DNA of 64,000 bases from Halalkalibacter wakoensis JCM 9140 (GCF_000513095.1 NZ_BAUT01000010.1:25637-89636); one strand, 5' to 3'; shown: positions 37,161-46,745, counted from the first letter of the stretch. Program-made: numbers and translations. The notes: generated by a model not told the origin, from the sequence alone.

Positions 37161-37601
37161 ATGCAAAATGTAATGGATTTAAAATTTTCAGCCCAGAGCC
37201 AAAACGAATCGTTTGCACGAGTAACAGTTGGTGCATTTATTGCGCAGCTTGATCCAACGATGGACGAAATGACAGAAATAAAAACAGTTGTTTCTGAAGC
37301 GGTGACAAATGCAATTATTCATGGGTATCACAATAAGCCTGATGGAATGGTATATATTCACTGTACACTCGATAATGGAACAATTGAGTTAACCATTCGA
37401 GATGAGGGTATGGGAATTCAAGATATTGAAGAGGCCCGTCAGCCACTCTTTACAACAAAACCGGAACTAGAGCGCTCGGGTATGGGGTTTACCATTATGG
37501 AAAATTTCATGGACGAACTTCAAGTTGTTTCTGAACCAATGATTGGGACAACTGTCTATGTAAAAAAAACACTTACAAATAGCAAAGCTATGTGTAATTA
37601 A
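37161..37601 (+). CDS. spoIIAB: Anti-sigma-F factor / serine kinase SpoIIAB
   Basis: This 146-residue GHKL kinase holds sigma-F inactive in the predivisional cell and phosphorylates SpoIIAA. The ATP-binding boxes are visible: N-box [14 protein letters not shown]1 RDEGMGI and G2 SGMGFTIM. The length is standard. It is between spoIIAA and sigF. Confidence 0.95.
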   Translation: MQNVMDLKFSAQSQNESFARVTVGAFIAQLDPTMDEMTEIKTVVSEAVTNAIIHGYHNKPDGMVYIHCTLDNGTIELTIRDEGMGIQDIEEARQPLFTTKPELERSGMGFTIMENFMDELQVVSEPMIGTTVYVKKTLTNSKAMCN

Positions 37602-37613
37602 GGAGTTTTGCCT

Positions 37614-38378
37614 ATGGATGTCGAGGTAAAACAACAGAAGAAGAAGCAGGCACATTTTTCAGATTCAGAAGTAAAAGAACTGATTGCACGAAGCCAAGAG
37701 GGTGACCAGGACGCAAGAGATTTAATTGTTAACCGGAATACAAGACTCGTTTGGTCCGTTGTTCAACGTTTTATGAATCGTGGGTATGAAGCGGATGACT
37801 TGTTTCAAATTGGTTGTATTGGGCTAATCAAGTCAGTTGATAAATTTGATTTATCATATGATGTGAAATTTTCAACGTATGCAGTACCAATGATTATAGG
37901 GGAGATTCAACGATTTCTTCGTGACGATGGTACGGTTAAAGTAAGTCGATCCATTAAGGAACTTGGCAATAAAATTAGAAAAATGAAAGATGAAATGACC
38001 AAATCGCTAGGACGAACACCGACAGTGAACGAAATTGCAGAAGCTTTAGAAATCACGCCAGAAGAAGTTGTTTTTGCAGGCGAAGCAAGTCGGTCATTAT
38101 CGTCTATTCATGAGACTGTTTATGAGAATGATGGAGATCCAATTACATTGCTTGATCAAATTGCAGACCAAACGGAAACAAAATGGTTTGATAAAATTGC
38201 GTTAAAAGAAGCAATCCGAGACCTTGATGAACGGGAGCGACTGATCGTTTATCTCCGGTATTACAAAGACCAAACGCAATCAGAGGTTGCATCAAGACTT
38301 GGAATATCCCAAGTTCAAGTTTCGAGGTTAGAAAAGAAAATTCTAGAACAAATGAAGCTTGAAATGGGAGATGTGTAA
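37614..38378 (+). CDS. sigF: RNA polymerase forespore sigma factor SigF
   Basis: This 254-residue sigma-70 family factor is the first forespore-specific sigma. Regions 2 (NTRLVWSVVQRF, DLFQIGCIGLIKSVDKFD), 3 and 4 (QSEVASRLGISQVQVSRLEKKIL) are complete. ATG 37614 is selected because AAGGAG is 8 nt upstream; the TTG at 37608 would be too close. It is the last gene of the spoIIA operon and is followed by a terminator. Confidence 0.95.
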   Translation: MDVEVKQQKKKQAHFSDSEVKELIARSQEGDQDARDLIVNRNTRLVWSVVQRFMNRGYEADDLFQIGCIGLIKSVDKFDLSYDVKFSTYAVPMIIGEIQRFLRDDGTVKVSRSIKELGNKIRKMKDEMTKSLGRTPTVNEIAEALEITPEEVVFAGEASRSLSSIHETVYENDGDPITLLDQIADQTETKWFDKIALKEAIRDLDERERLIVYLRYYKDQTQSEVASRLGISQVQVSRLEKKILEQMKLEMGDV

Positions 38379-38379
38379 A

Positions 38380-38427
38380 TAAGCAAACATCCCGCTCAAA
38401 TGAGAGGGGTGTTTGCTTATTTTTTAC
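38380..38427 (+). terminator. Terminator of the spoIIA operon
   Basis: AATAAGCAAACA...TGTTTGCTTATT, with a partly paired centre, is followed by TTTTT. It separates sigF from spoVAC. Confidence 0.9.
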
Positions 38428-38488
38428 TGGTTTGATTTGGTGAAAGAAAACTTTTCAAAGAAACACAAAGGGAAATAATAATGGATTA

Positions 38489-38545
38489 GAAAACGGACTG
38501 CCTATAAAAGATCATTATCGATCTTTTGGGGCGGGCCGTTTTTTA
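38489..38545 (+). terminator. Second terminator-like hairpin before spoVAC
   Basis: An outer stem AAACGG / CCGTTT and an inner stem AAAGATC / GATCTTT are followed by T-rich sequence. No gene lies between this and the first terminator, so it may be a leader element of spoVA. Confidence 0.65.
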
Positions 38546-38659
38546 GGTTGTCTGAAAAGATAAACTCATGTGGATAGAAAATCAATCCTTCAGTCATACT
38601 AACATTACCATTCTGTTTCATTTATCCAAGTTAGAGGAAGTAAGGAAAGGTTGGGTAAT

Positions 38660-39125
38660 ATGGGAGTCGATGAAAATCAGAAAAAATTGATATCAAAAAA
38701 ACATAAAATTATATCAACCGAAAAGCCACATATTGAAAAATGGATTGAAAGCTTTTTTAGTAGGTGGTTTCATTTGTGCGTTTGGACAAGGGATCAGTCG
38801 GTTGTACATGACATTCTTGCCTATTACGCAAGAAGAGGCGATGAGTCCGACCTTGGCAACATTAATTTTACTAGCTGCATTAGCGACTGGATTTGGTATA
38901 TATGATAAACTCGGACAATTTGCTGGAGCTGGCTCATTGGTCCCAGTAACAGGTTTTTCAAATGCCATGACGAGTGCTGCGCTTGAACATAAAAGTGAAG
39001 GTCTTGTTTTTGGTATCGGCGCGAACATGTTTAAACTTACCGGTGCAGTTATTGCCTTTGGTGTATTGTCTGCTTACTTAGTTGGATTAACAAGAATGCT
39101 TGTTGAAATGTTGATTAATTCGTAA
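38660..39125 (+). pseudogene. spoVAC: Stage V sporulation protein AC, frameshifted in an A7 run
   Basis: SpoVAC is a membrane channel subunit for dipicolinic acid uptake and release. The frame from ATG 38660 gives MGVDENQKKLISKK, then breaks at A7 (38695-38701). Adding one A leads into NIKLYQPKSHILKNGLKAF, which matches the known SpoVAC N-terminus, and on through LVGGFICAFGQ and GAGSLVPVTGFSNAMTSAALEH to 39125, about 154 residues. The rest of the protein is perfect, and the gene is needed for normal spores, so a sequencing error or slippage is likely. Confidence 0.85.
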
Positions 39126-39140
39126 AAGGACGTGTTTAAG

Positions 39141-40145
39141 TTGCAGAGACGAGGGAAACAAACATGGCATTTTGATCAACCTGTCTATATACAAGGGACG
39201 GGGACGGCAGTTGGTCCGGAAGAATTAAAAGGTCCCCTCGGCAGTTATTTTGATGTTACTTATAACAATTTATATGCAGACCAAGATAACTGGGAGTTAG
39301 CAGAGCGAAAGTTAATGCAGGATGCAGTCGAAACGGCATTGAAGAACGCCGAGAAAAAAAGCGAGGAAATGGATTATTTTTTTGCTGGTGATTTGCTAAA
39401 TCAAATCGTGACATCTAATTATTATGCTCGTGAGCTTGACGTACCTTACTTTGGTCTTTTTTCAGCCTGCGCCACTGTAATGGAGGGGCTAGCACTTTCA
39501 TCTTTGTTTGTTGATTCAGGTGTCGCTAATTATACATTAACAGCAGTGAGTAGTCATAATGCGACAGCAGAGCGCCAATTTCGTTATCCTACTGAATTCG
39601 CGGGGCAACGTCCTGATTCTTCCACTTTTACGGTAACCGGTGCTGGAGCCGTTGTAGTTGGGAAAAAGCAATCATCTATAAAAGTAACAGATGCTACGAT
39701 CGGAAAAGTTAAAGACTACGGAATTAAACAGCCTTTTGATATGGGTTCAGCGATGGCTCCTGCTGCGGCTGATACCATTGTGACTCATCTGAGGGAAACA
39801 GGACGTGATCAATCTTATTATGATGTCATCGTGACAGGAGATTTGTCTCGTGTAGGAAGTGGAATTTTGCGTAAGCTAGTACAAGATAGAGGAATCACAC
39901 TAGAACGTTATGAAGATTGTGGAATCATGATCTACCATCAAGAACAGCCTGTTTTCTCAGGAGGAAGCGGAGCAGCCTGCCCGGCCGTTGTCACGTTTGG
40001 TCATTTATTTAAAGAAATGAAACGAGGAAACATTAACCGAATGCTTGTAGTCGCAACAGGAGCATTATTAAGTCCATTAATGATTCAACAAAAAGAGTCG
40101 ATTCCTAGTATTGCTCATGCTGTTGCTTTTGAACGGGAGGAGTAA
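39141..40145 (+). CDS. spoVAD: Stage V sporulation protein AD
   Basis: This protein of about 334 residues has a thiolase-like fold and binds dipicolinic acid. Recognisable stretches are GKQTWHF at the start, AGDLLNQ, SSHNATAERQFRYPTE, GSAMAPAAADTI and VATGALLSPLMIQQKESIP. TTG 39141 is preferred, since GTG 39132 lies directly on the AAAAGGA site. It is followed after 3 nt by spoVAE. Confidence 0.92.
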   Translation: MQRRGKQTWHFDQPVYIQGTGTAVGPEELKGPLGSYFDVTYNNLYADQDNWELAERKLMQDAVETALKNAEKKSEEMDYFFAGDLLNQIVTSNYYARELDVPYFGLFSACATVMEGLALSSLFVDSGVANYTLTAVSSHNATAERQFRYPTEFAGQRPDSSTFTVTGAGAVVVGKKQSSIKVTDATIGKVKDYGIKQPFDMGSAMAPAAADTIVTHLRETGRDQSYYDVIVTGDLSRVGSGILRKLVQDRGITLERYEDCGIMIYHQEQPVFSGGSGAACPAVVTFGHLFKEMKRGNINRMLVVATGALLSPLMIQQKESIPSIAHAVAFEREE

Positions 40146-40148
40146 AAC

Positions 40149-40502
40149 ATGTTTGAATATGTTGCAGCTTTTGTTGTAGGGGGAATCATTTGTTTCTTTG
40201 GGCAAATGTTAATGGATATTGGCAAGTTGTCTCCTACTCATACACTTTGTACTCTTGTTGTAGCGGGTGCTCTCCTTGATGGGTTTCATTTGTATGATCG
40301 ACTCATTGATTTTGCAGGGGCCGGTGCAACGGTTCCGATTACAAGCTTTGGTCATTCTCTTGTACACGGGGCTATGTCAGAAGGCGATCGATATGGATTT
40401 TTTGGTATTGGTATGGGGGTTTTTGAAGTAACGTCAGTCGGAATTTCTTCGACCATTTTATTTAGTTTTTTAGTAGCGATGTTTTTTAAACCAAAGGGGT
40501 GA
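40149..40502 (+). CDS. spoVAE: Stage V sporulation protein AE (SpoVAEb)
   Basis: This 117-residue polytopic protein is homologous to Spo[36 protein letters not shown]. It is part of the DPA channel. The final codon region overlaps the ribosome-binding site of the next gene. Confidence 0.92.
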   Translation: MFEYVAAFVVGGIICFFGQMLMDIGKLSPTHTLCTLVVAGALLDGFHLYDRLIDFAGAGATVPITSFGHSLVHGAMSEGDRYGFFGIGMGVFEVTSVGISSTILFSFLVAMFFKPKG

Positions 40503-40507
40503 ACAAA

Positions 40508-41083
40508 ATGGAGAGACGAAAAGTTATCCTCATAACAGATGGCGATGAACATGCAAAACAAGTTGTCGAATTTGTTGCGAAAGAAATAGGTGGAAGATGT
40601 ATTAGTTACTCATATGGGAATCCAACTCCGATTAGTGGAGAGGAAATTGTCTCTCTCATTTTGACAACCCCATATGATCCGGTTTTAGTCATGTTTGATG
40701 ATTGTGGACAGCGTGATGAAGGGATTGGCGAAAAGGCCATGCATTATGTTGCGACTCATCCGAAAATTGACGTATTAGGTGCGATTGCAGTCGCTTCCTC
40801 GACTCATTCTAGTGAATGGACGCATGTTGATGTAAGCGTCGATCGCTATGGACATTTAACAGAATATGGAGTAGATAAAGAAGGTATACCAGATTTGGAA
40901 ATTGGCAGAATAAATGGCGATACAGTTTATATATTGGATGAGCTTAATATTCCTGTTGTAGTAGGTGTTGGTGACATAGGAAAAATGGCTGGATTTGATA
41001 CGTTAAAAAAAGGAGCGCCAATAACGAAACAAGCAGTTGAAATTATTTTGGAACGGAGCGGATATCATGAGTCAAGTACATGA
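40508..41083 (+). CDS. spoVAEA: Stage V sporulation protein AEa
   Basis: This 191-residue soluble protein carries [27 protein letters not shown] and [10 protein letters not shown], as in SpoVAEa. It has a role in DPA release/uptake or germination, not fully defined. The start at ATG 40508 follows AAAGGGGTG; a GTG at 40499 would lie on that site. It overlaps spoVAF by 17 nt. Confidence 0.9.
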   Translation: MERRKVILITDGDEHAKQVVEFVAKEIGGRCISYSYGNPTPISGEEIVSLILTTPYDPVLVMFDDCGQRDEGIGEKAMHYVATHPKIDVLGAIAVASSTHSSEWTHVDVSVDRYGHLTEYGVDKEGIPDLEIGRINGDTVYILDELNIPVVVGVGDIGKMAGFDTLKKGAPITKQAVEIILERSGYHESST

Positions 41084-42554
41084 AAAAAAAGAGACCCCGA
41101 TATCACGTAAGATTGTTGAAAATGAAGCAGAGATAAAGAAACGACTCGGTTTTGGTACGTCATTTGACGTTGGGATACGAACATTTACGATATTGGATAA
41201 GCATATCCAGATGTATTTTGTAAATGGTTTATGTGATATTCAATACATTATCGAATTGCTCAAAGAGTTAATGGAGTTAGATGCCAGAGATCGGAAAAAT
41301 GAGACAACAAATGTGAAAATGGCTATTCGAAACCATTTGCCACATGTGCAAGTCGAGTATTCGGATACACTTGAAGATTCCATTACTAAAATGCTTTCGG
41401 GACTTGTTTTTATTCTAATTGAAGGGGAAGACCAAGCTCTTGTTATTGATGTTCGTAGCTATCCTGGACGTGGTCCTGAAGAACCCGATACAGAGAGGGT
41501 CGTTCGGGGTTCGCGCGATGGTTACACAGAAAATATAATCTTAAACACGGCTCTTACACGCAGACGGATTCGGGATGAAAATTTACGGAATGAAATTATG
41601 CAAGTAGGAGAACGTTCAAAAACGGATATTTGTATTTCCTATGTTGATGGGGTTGCAGATCCGAAGATGGTAGAGATTTTGAAGAAAGAGTTAGAAGCCA
41701 TTAATATTGATGGTATTTCGATGGCTGATAAAATAGTTGAAGAGTACTTAGTAAAGCAAGGATTTAATCCTTTCCCTTTAGTAAGGTATACAGAACGACC
41801 TGACGTAGCGGCTAATCATTTACTTGAAGGACATGTATTAATCATGGTTGATACGTCACCAAGTGTTATTATTACACCAACGACGTTTTTTCATCATGTC
41901 CAACATGCGGAGGAATATAGACAGGCTCCTATGATTGGAACGTTCTTAAGATGGACACGATTTATTGGCATCATCTTTTCATTATTAGTTTTACCTTTTT
42001 GGTTATTGATGGTCATGCAACCATCGCTATTACCAGCTGGCCTGGATTTTATAGGTCTAAATGAACCGAATAACATACCTGTTTTCCTGCAAATTGTGTT
42101 TGCCGAACTAGGAATAGAGTTGCTCCGAATGGCAGCCATTCATACACCATCCCCACTTGCAACTGCATTAGGGTTAGTAGCTGCTCTCTTAATTGGGGAG
42201 ATTGCGATACAAGTCGGATATTTTACTCCGGAAGTCATATTGTATGTGGCAATAGGAGCAATTGGAATGTTTGCAACACCAAGTTATGAACTAGGCGTTG
42301 CTTTAAGAGCAACAAGAATGTTTTTAATTATAATTGTAGCAATCTTTAAGGCGCCTGGTTTTATAGTAGGGACTACGTTGTTTATATTAGGATTGGCTGT
42401 AATTAAAACATTTGCCAAGCCTTATTTATGGCCATTTCTTCCATTCGATCCACCAGCAGCTTGGCATATTCTTATTCGATCTTCTGTACCATCAATGAGG
42501 TTCCGTCCAAGAATAGTTCATCCACAAGATCCAATTAAGCAAAAAACAGAATAG
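41067..42554 (+). CDS. spoVAF: Stage V sporulation protein AF (GerA-family)
   Basis: This 495-residue protein is related to the A subunits of germinant receptors. A large cytoplasmic N-domain (about 1-290) is followed by about five membrane helices (from about 300) and a short basic tail. Visible pieces are [28 protein letters not shown] and [24 protein letters not shown] lies 9 nt before ATG 41067. It closes the spoVA operon. Confidence 0.92.
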   Translation: MSQVHEKKETPISRKIVENEAEIKKRLGFGTSFDVGIRTFTILDKHIQMYFVNGLCDIQYIIELLKELMELDARDRKNETTNVKMAIRNHLPHVQVEYSDTLEDSITKMLSGLVFILIEGEDQALVIDVRSYPGRGPEEPDTERVVRGSRDGYTENIILNTALTRRRIRDENLRNEIMQVGERSKTDICISYVDGVADPKMVEILKKELEAINIDGISMADKIVEEYLVKQGFNPFPLVRYTERPDVAANHLLEGHVLIMVDTSPSVIITPTTFFHHVQHAEEYRQAPMIGTFLRWTRFIGIIFSLLVLPFWLLMVMQPSLLPAGLDFIGLNEPNNIPVFLQIVFAELGIELLRMAAIHTPSPLATALGLVAALLIGEIAIQVGYFTPEVILYVAIGAIGMFATPSYELGVALRATRMFLIIIVAIFKAPGFIVGTTLFILGLAVIKTFAKPYLWPFLPFDPPAAWHILIRSSVPSMRFRPRIVHPQDPIKQKTE

Positions 42555-42566
42555 AGAAAGGGGGCC

Positions 42567-42597
42567 GAACCTACTTAGTTTATTAAAGTAGGTTTTG
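42567..42597 (+). repeat. Stem-loop after spoVAF
   Basis: GAACCTACTT pairs with AAGTAGGTT across a 9-nt loop, with GGGC/GCCC flanks that can extend it. There is no T-run. It may still limit read-through. Confidence 0.5.
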
Positions 42598-42668
42598 CCC
42601 GTACTCTTGATCAAACATTGCTATTATGATAAAGTATATTCATTCATTTTTATTTTTAAATTTAGCTG

Positions 42669-42689
42669 TCTAATTTCACTTAAATTAGA
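42669..42689 (+). repeat. Inverted repeat upstream of lysA
   Basis: TCTAATTT-cactt-AAATTAGA forms an 8-bp A/T-rich stem between spoVAF and lysA. It might be an operator or an RNA hairpin. Confidence 0.4.
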
Positions 42690-42751
42690 TAATTGCTATG
42701 AAACTAACTTTTGTCATTGCATATCGTAATGGGGAAGCAGTACGCATGTTT

Positions 42752-42785
42752 AAGCAGCTGGTGTAGTACATTGGCTGCTTTTTTA
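42752..42785 (+). terminator. Terminator-like hairpin upstream of lysA
   Basis: AAGCAGC / GCTGCTT with a loop of about 15 nt and a T-run lies 39 nt before lysA. No lysine riboswitch can be recognised around it. Confidence 0.6.
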
Positions 42786-42823
42786 TAGGAAATGTTTTTG
42801 CTAAGAAGAAGGAGAGACCATAG

Positions 42824-44143
42824 ATGTATACACATGGAACTAGTCAAATAAATGAACAAGGTCATCTAGAAATTGGTGGCGTTAATACAGTAGAGTTAGC
42901 GAATCAATTTGGTACACCTCTATTCGTGTATGATATTGCCTTAATCCGCGAGCGTGCTGAGCAATTTCAACAAGCGTTTAAAAAAGAGAATGTGCCATAT
43001 CAAGTAGCGTATGCAAGTAAGGCTTTCAGCTGTGTAGCGATGTTTCAGCTTGCAGAGGAATTAGGTTTGAGTTTGGATGTTGTCTCTGGTGGGGAACTAT
43101 ATACAGCATTAAAAGCTGGATTTCCGATGGAGCGCGTTCATTTTCATGGAAATAACAAAAGCATGGCTGAACTGCAAATGGCGGTTGATGCTAAAATTGG
43201 TTGTGTTGTTGTTGATAATTTCTATGAGTTACAAGAGTTAAGTCGTATTTGTAAAGAAAACAAATTTACGATGAACATTCTGTTAAGAATTACTCCGGGG
43301 GTAGAAGCTCATACACATGATTATATCTCAACAGGACAAGAAGATTCGAAGTTTGGATTTGATCTTGTAAGTGGTCAAGTTCATGATGCTGTTAAGCTTG
43401 CAAAGGAAGATGAATGGGTAAATCTATTAGGCATTCATAGTCATATTGGCTCGCAAATCTTTGAAACTACTGGCTTTGTTATGGCTGTTGAGAAGATGTT
43501 TGAACTAATTGTCGAATGGAAAGATCGTTTTAATTTTATCCCTTCTGTGTTAAATCTTGGTGGTGGTTTTGGAATTCGTTATATTGAGGGAGATACACCA
43601 CTTCCAGCTGGTGAGTATGTAACGAAAATGATTGAAGTTGTAAAGAAGAAGGCTTTAGAATCCGGTTTAACGATGCCTGAAATTTGGATTGAACCAGGTC
43701 GCTCACTTGTTGGGGATGCTGGAACAACTCTTTATTCAATCGGTTCCAAAAAACATATTCCGAACGTCCGCGACTATCTGGCCGTTGATGGTGGAATGAG
43801 TGACAACTTACGCCCGGCATTATACCAAGCTGAATATGAAGGAGTTCTCGCTAACCGTGCGAATGAGGAAGCAACAGAAACCTTCTCTATTGCGGGTAAA
43901 TGTTGTGAAAGTGGAGATATGCTCATTTGGGATTTGCCTTTACCTAAAGCAAACCACGAAGATATATTAGCCGTTTTTTGCACAGGTGCTTATGGATATG
44001 CGATGGCAAATAACTATAATCGAATTCCACGTCCGGCTGTTGTGTTTGTTGAGGATGGAGAAGCATATGAAGTCATTAAGCGTGAACGTTATGAGGATTT
44101 AATTCGCTTAGATTTGCCAATGGTTAAAAAAATTACAAAATAA
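42824..44143 (+). CDS. lysA: Diaminopimelate decarboxylase
   Basis: LysA makes lysine from meso-diaminopimelate. The 439-residue PLP enzyme has the Schiff-base lysine K66 (VAYASKAFSC), the phosphate loop LNLGGGFGIRY, the EPGRSLVGDAG motif and the CESGDM active-site cysteine segment from the other subunit. GAAGGAGAG precedes the ATG. It lies downstream of spoVA as in B. subtilis. Confidence 0.95.
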   Translation: MYTHGTSQINEQGHLEIGGVNTVELANQFGTPLFVYDIALIRERAEQFQQAFKKENVPYQVAYASKAFSCVAMFQLAEELGLSLDVVSGGELYTALKAGFPMERVHFHGNNKSMAELQMAVDAKIGCVVVDNFYELQELSRICKENKFTMNILLRITPGVEAHTHDYISTGQEDSKFGFDLVSGQVHDAVKLAKEDEWVNLLGIHSHIGSQIFETTGFVMAVEKMFELIVEWKDRFNFIPSVLNLGGGFGIRYIEGDTPLPAGEYVTKMIEVVKKKALESGLTMPEIWIEPGRSLVGDAGTTLYSIGSKKHIPNVRDYLAVDGGMSDNLRPALYQAEYEGVLANRANEEATETFSIAGKCCESGDMLIWDLPLPKANHEDILAVFCTGAYGYAMANNYNRIPRPAVVFVEDGEAYEVIKRERYEDLIRLDLPMVKKITK

Positions 44144-44153
44144 CAACGAGAAG

Positions 44154-44190
44154 GGCTGGTTTCTAAAAATGAAATCAGTCTTTATTGTTT
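44154..44190 (+). terminator. Terminator of lysA
   Basis: GGCTGGTTTC / GAAATCAGTC (one G-T pair) is followed by TTTATTGTTTT. Confidence 0.75.
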
Positions 44191-44264
44191 TGGTCATTCA
44201 ATTTCACATTCCAATCTGAATCGTGTACAATAAGGTGAATCTAATCAAATTGGAGGCTATACAT

Positions 44265-44702
44265 ATGAAAAAAGGTTCTATTTCGTTTGAAAATGGAGAA
44301 AAGTTAGTAATTGAATTTTATCCAGAAGCAGCACCAGGACATGTTGAAAACTTTGAAAAACTAGCGAATGAAGGTTTTTATAATGGATTAACATTCCACC
44401 GTGTTATTCCAGGCTTTGTTGCGCAAGGTGGATGCCCAGTTGGCAATGGTACAGGTGGTCCGGGTTACACAATCAAATGTGAAACAGCAGGAAACCCGCA
44501 TAAGCATGTAGCTGGATCTCTTTCAATGGCACATGCAGGAAAAGATACAGGTGGAAGTCAATTTTTCATCGTACATGAGCCACAACCACATTTAGATGGT
44601 GTTCATACGGTTTTTGGACAAGTTGTAGAAGGTCTTGATTCAGTGTATCGTATTAAACAAGGTGACACAATGAAAGAAGTAAAAGTTTGGGATGAAGAGT
44701 AA
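44265..44702 (+). CDS. ppiB: Peptidyl-prolyl cis-trans isomerase, cyclophilin type
   Basis: This 145-residue cytoplasmic cyclophilin has the catalytic [13 protein letters not shown], the SLSMAHAG segment, GGSQFFIV and [12 protein letters not shown]. The start at 44265 is placed by TGGAGG; the upstream ATG 44223 has no site. Monocistronic, with flanking terminators. Synteny with lysA matches B. subtilis. Confidence 0.95.
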   Translation: MKKGSISFENGEKLVIEFYPEAAPGHVENFEKLANEGFYNGLTFHRVIPGFVAQGGCPVGNGTGGPGYTIKCETAGNPHKHVAGSLSMAHAGKDTGGSQFFIVHEPQPHLDGVHTVFGQVVEGLDSVYRIKQGDTMKEVKVWDEE

Positions 44703-44715
44703 TAAGGGAAAGAAG

Positions 44716-44741
44716 AGGGCAGACTAGGTCTGCCTTTTTTA
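44716..44741 (+). terminator. Terminator of ppiB
   Basis: GGCAGAC-tag-GTCTGCC is followed by T6. Confidence 0.88.
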
Positions 44742-44775
44742 TTTGGAAATTTTAGCAGAGGAAGGAGCAGATACA

Positions 44776-45696
44776 ATGGAACATCGAACAGTGGATGTCG
44801 CAATTGTCGGAGGAGGACCAGGCGGATTAAGTGCAGCTTTGGTCCTTGGCAGATCATGTAGAAGTGTTGTTTTAGTTGATTCTGGTCATCCCAGAAACGA
44901 AGTTACGTATGAATCACATGGTTTTTTGACACGAGATGGGATTAAGCCGTTTGAGCTTCGTGCTATTGCTCATGAGCAAATGCAAAAGTATGAAAACGTT
45001 ACGATGATCAACGATCTCGTTCAAAGTGTCGAAAAGGATCAAAACCGGTTTAAAACAACTACTACAAGCGGTGTAGTTATTTCTAGCCGAAAGCTAATTT
45101 TTGCAACAGGACTAAAAGAACATTTGCCAACTATTCCAGGGCTTAAAGAAACGTATGGCAAATCCATTTTTTCATGTCCATATTGTGATGGCTGGGAACA
45201 CCGAGATCAGCCTCTTGCGATTATCGGTAACCAGAAGGATCTCATTCACTCCATTCGTTTAATTTATAACTGGAGTAGAGATCTAGTTGTGATGACTCAT
45301 GGACCAGCTGCTTTAACGGAAAAAGAGAAAAAAGAGGTAATGAATCGTGACGTTCGGATTATTGAGACTGAGATCAAAGAAATTTCTTCTGATGAAGGTT
45401 TATTAAAAGAAGTGGCTTTTGTTGACGGCGAAACCATACAAAGAAAGGCTGCTTTTCTTGTAAATACCGGTGCAGAACAAGCAACCTTCCTACCTGAAAA
45501 ATTGGGTGTACCATTAACTAAAAATGGGTCATTCGAAACGAAAGAACATGGCAAAACCAAAATCGCTGGACTATATATTATCGGAGATGCAGCTAAACGC
45601 TTTACGGGTTTAATAGGTGCAGCAAGTGAAGGATATGAGACGGGTGTTCATATGAATCGGGAATTTGTAGAGGAAGATTGGATGAGAGATGCGTAA
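44776..45696 (+). CDS. Thioredoxin-reductase-like NAD(P)/FAD oxidoreductase
   Basis: This 306-residue flavoprotein starts at ATG 44776 after AGGAAGGAG. FAD binding: VAIVGGGPGGLSAA; redox disulfide C134-x2-C137 in FSCPYCDGWEHRDQP; C-terminal FAD contact GLYIIGDAAKRFTG. The NAD(P)-binding GxGxxG of the middle domain is replaced by IIGNQKDL, which is unusual for TrxB and may mean the electron donor differs. Related proteins often pair with thioredoxin-like partners or bacillithiol metabolism; none adjoins here. Confidence 0.8.
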   Translation: MEHRTVDVAIVGGGPGGLSAALVLGRSCRSVVLVDSGHPRNEVTYESHGFLTRDGIKPFELRAIAHEQMQKYENVTMINDLVQSVEKDQNRFKTTTTSGVVISSRKLIFATGLKEHLPTIPGLKETYGKSIFSCPYCDGWEHRDQPLAIIGNQKDLIHSIRLIYNWSRDLVVMTHGPAALTEKEKKEVMNRDVRIIETEIKEISSDEGLLKEVAFVDGETIQRKAAFLVNTGAEQATFLPEKLGVPLTKNGSFETKEHGKTKIAGLYIIGDAAKRFTGLIGAASEGYETGVHMNREFVEEDWMRDA

Positions 45697-45714
45697 GATG
45701 ATAAAAGACTTACT

Positions 45715-45770
45715 TTACTCAAAAAGAGGTTACTTGCCTAGTTGCAGCTCTTTTTGAGTATTTATTTTTA
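45715..45770 (+). terminator. Terminator of the flavoprotein gene
   Basis: TACTCAAAAAGAG / CTCTTTTTGAGTA encloses a 19-nt loop; T-rich sequence follows. Confidence 0.8.
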
Positions 45771-45979
45771 TTAGAAGCAACAAAAAATTACTTGTTGTCG
45801 AATAAAAGATCTGTTTGCTATAATGAAAAAATATTATGAAAATTATTTGTTGCTACACTCCTCGTTTTCTACCTTTGTAAGGCCTCTATGTATCTATTTT
45901 TCCTAATTATGTTTAAAATTTTGAAAATTGGTTAATAAATAAAGATGGTCTATATACATGAACTTTGACATCATTGAGT

Positions 45980-46011
45980 AGTCCTAACAGCTAAGAAAGG
46001 ACTGCCTTTTT
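45980..46011 (+). terminator. Small hairpin with T-run before an uncharacterised gene
   Basis: AGTCCT / AGGACT with a 12-nt loop is followed by GCCTTTTT, just 28 nt before the next start. The rest of the 342-nt gap (45697-46038) holds the previous terminator and A/T-rich sequence with no gene I can see. Confidence 0.5.
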
Positions 46012-46038
46012 GTCATATCATTAGGAAGTAGGTGCACA

Positions 46039-46686
46039 ATGAGCAAATACAGATATGCTGAATATTGGAAGGCAAAAGCGAAAAGTGGAGAACAATGGCT
46101 TTCGCCAGCAACCCAAATTTACAAACAAAATGATTTAATATTTGTAGGACAAATTTTAAATATACACTCCGGCCAACAAGAATCCTTACGTTTACTTTTT
46201 CCAGATATAAAAGCAGTAGCTGGCTTTTTACAATATATTTTTCTCCCAACTGCATTTATTGGCTATTTTATGATTGATGAAATGGATCCGAAAACGATCA
46301 TGTTAGGTGATGGTGCTTTTTCTAATCTACTTGATCAGCTGCCATTAAGAGAACAGTTTGATATGACAACAAAAGAGACGATGCAAGAGATATTAGACAC
46401 AATAGAAGCCACTTGGATAATAGAAGAACAGGCTGCTTTTCTAGAAATAGAAAAAGCATTAAGATTACTAGAATCTATTAATGTTGAACATGTTATTACT
46501 TCATTTAATATTTTACGTTCACCAAGCGGTCTTGCGACTTGGCTTGTTAGTGAGTATGAAAATCAACCTATATTAGGCATAAATTCACTTGAAGAAGAAG
46601 TAAACATGAAAGTTCAAGATTTTATACAATTAAGTAAAGAGGCGGAATACCAACTTTTCAATCAAAGCGGTTTTTCCATACATTAG
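46039..46686 (+). CDS. Uncharacterised 215-residue protein
   Basis: I do not recognise this protein. It is soluble, acidic overall, with a mixed alpha/beta start (YAEYWKAKAKSGEQWLSPA, DLIFVGQILNIHSG) and a helical second half (MQEILDTIEATWIIEEQAAFLEIEKAL). There is no signal peptide. AGGAAG precedes the ATG after a 10-nt spacer. It is alone between terminator-like hairpins and the coat-like gene at 46789, so no operon context helps. Confidence 0.6.
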   Translation: MSKYRYAEYWKAKAKSGEQWLSPATQIYKQNDLIFVGQILNIHSGQQESLRLLFPDIKAVAGFLQYIFLPTAFIGYFMIDEMDPKTIMLGDGAFSNLLDQLPLREQFDMTTKETMQEILDTIEATWIIEEQAAFLEIEKALRLLESINVEHVITSFNILRSPSGLATWLVSEYENQPILGINSLEEEVNMKVQDFIQLSKEAEYQLFNQSGFSIH

Positions 46687-46745
46687 ATAGCATTATGATT
46701 TTATAAAAAAATACTCATATACCCAATCATTCTCTGTCTTTTCTC

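Noticed and set aside
42600..42823. Lysine riboswitch before lysA
   Set aside because: The conserved L-box elements are not present; only simple hairpins are visible.
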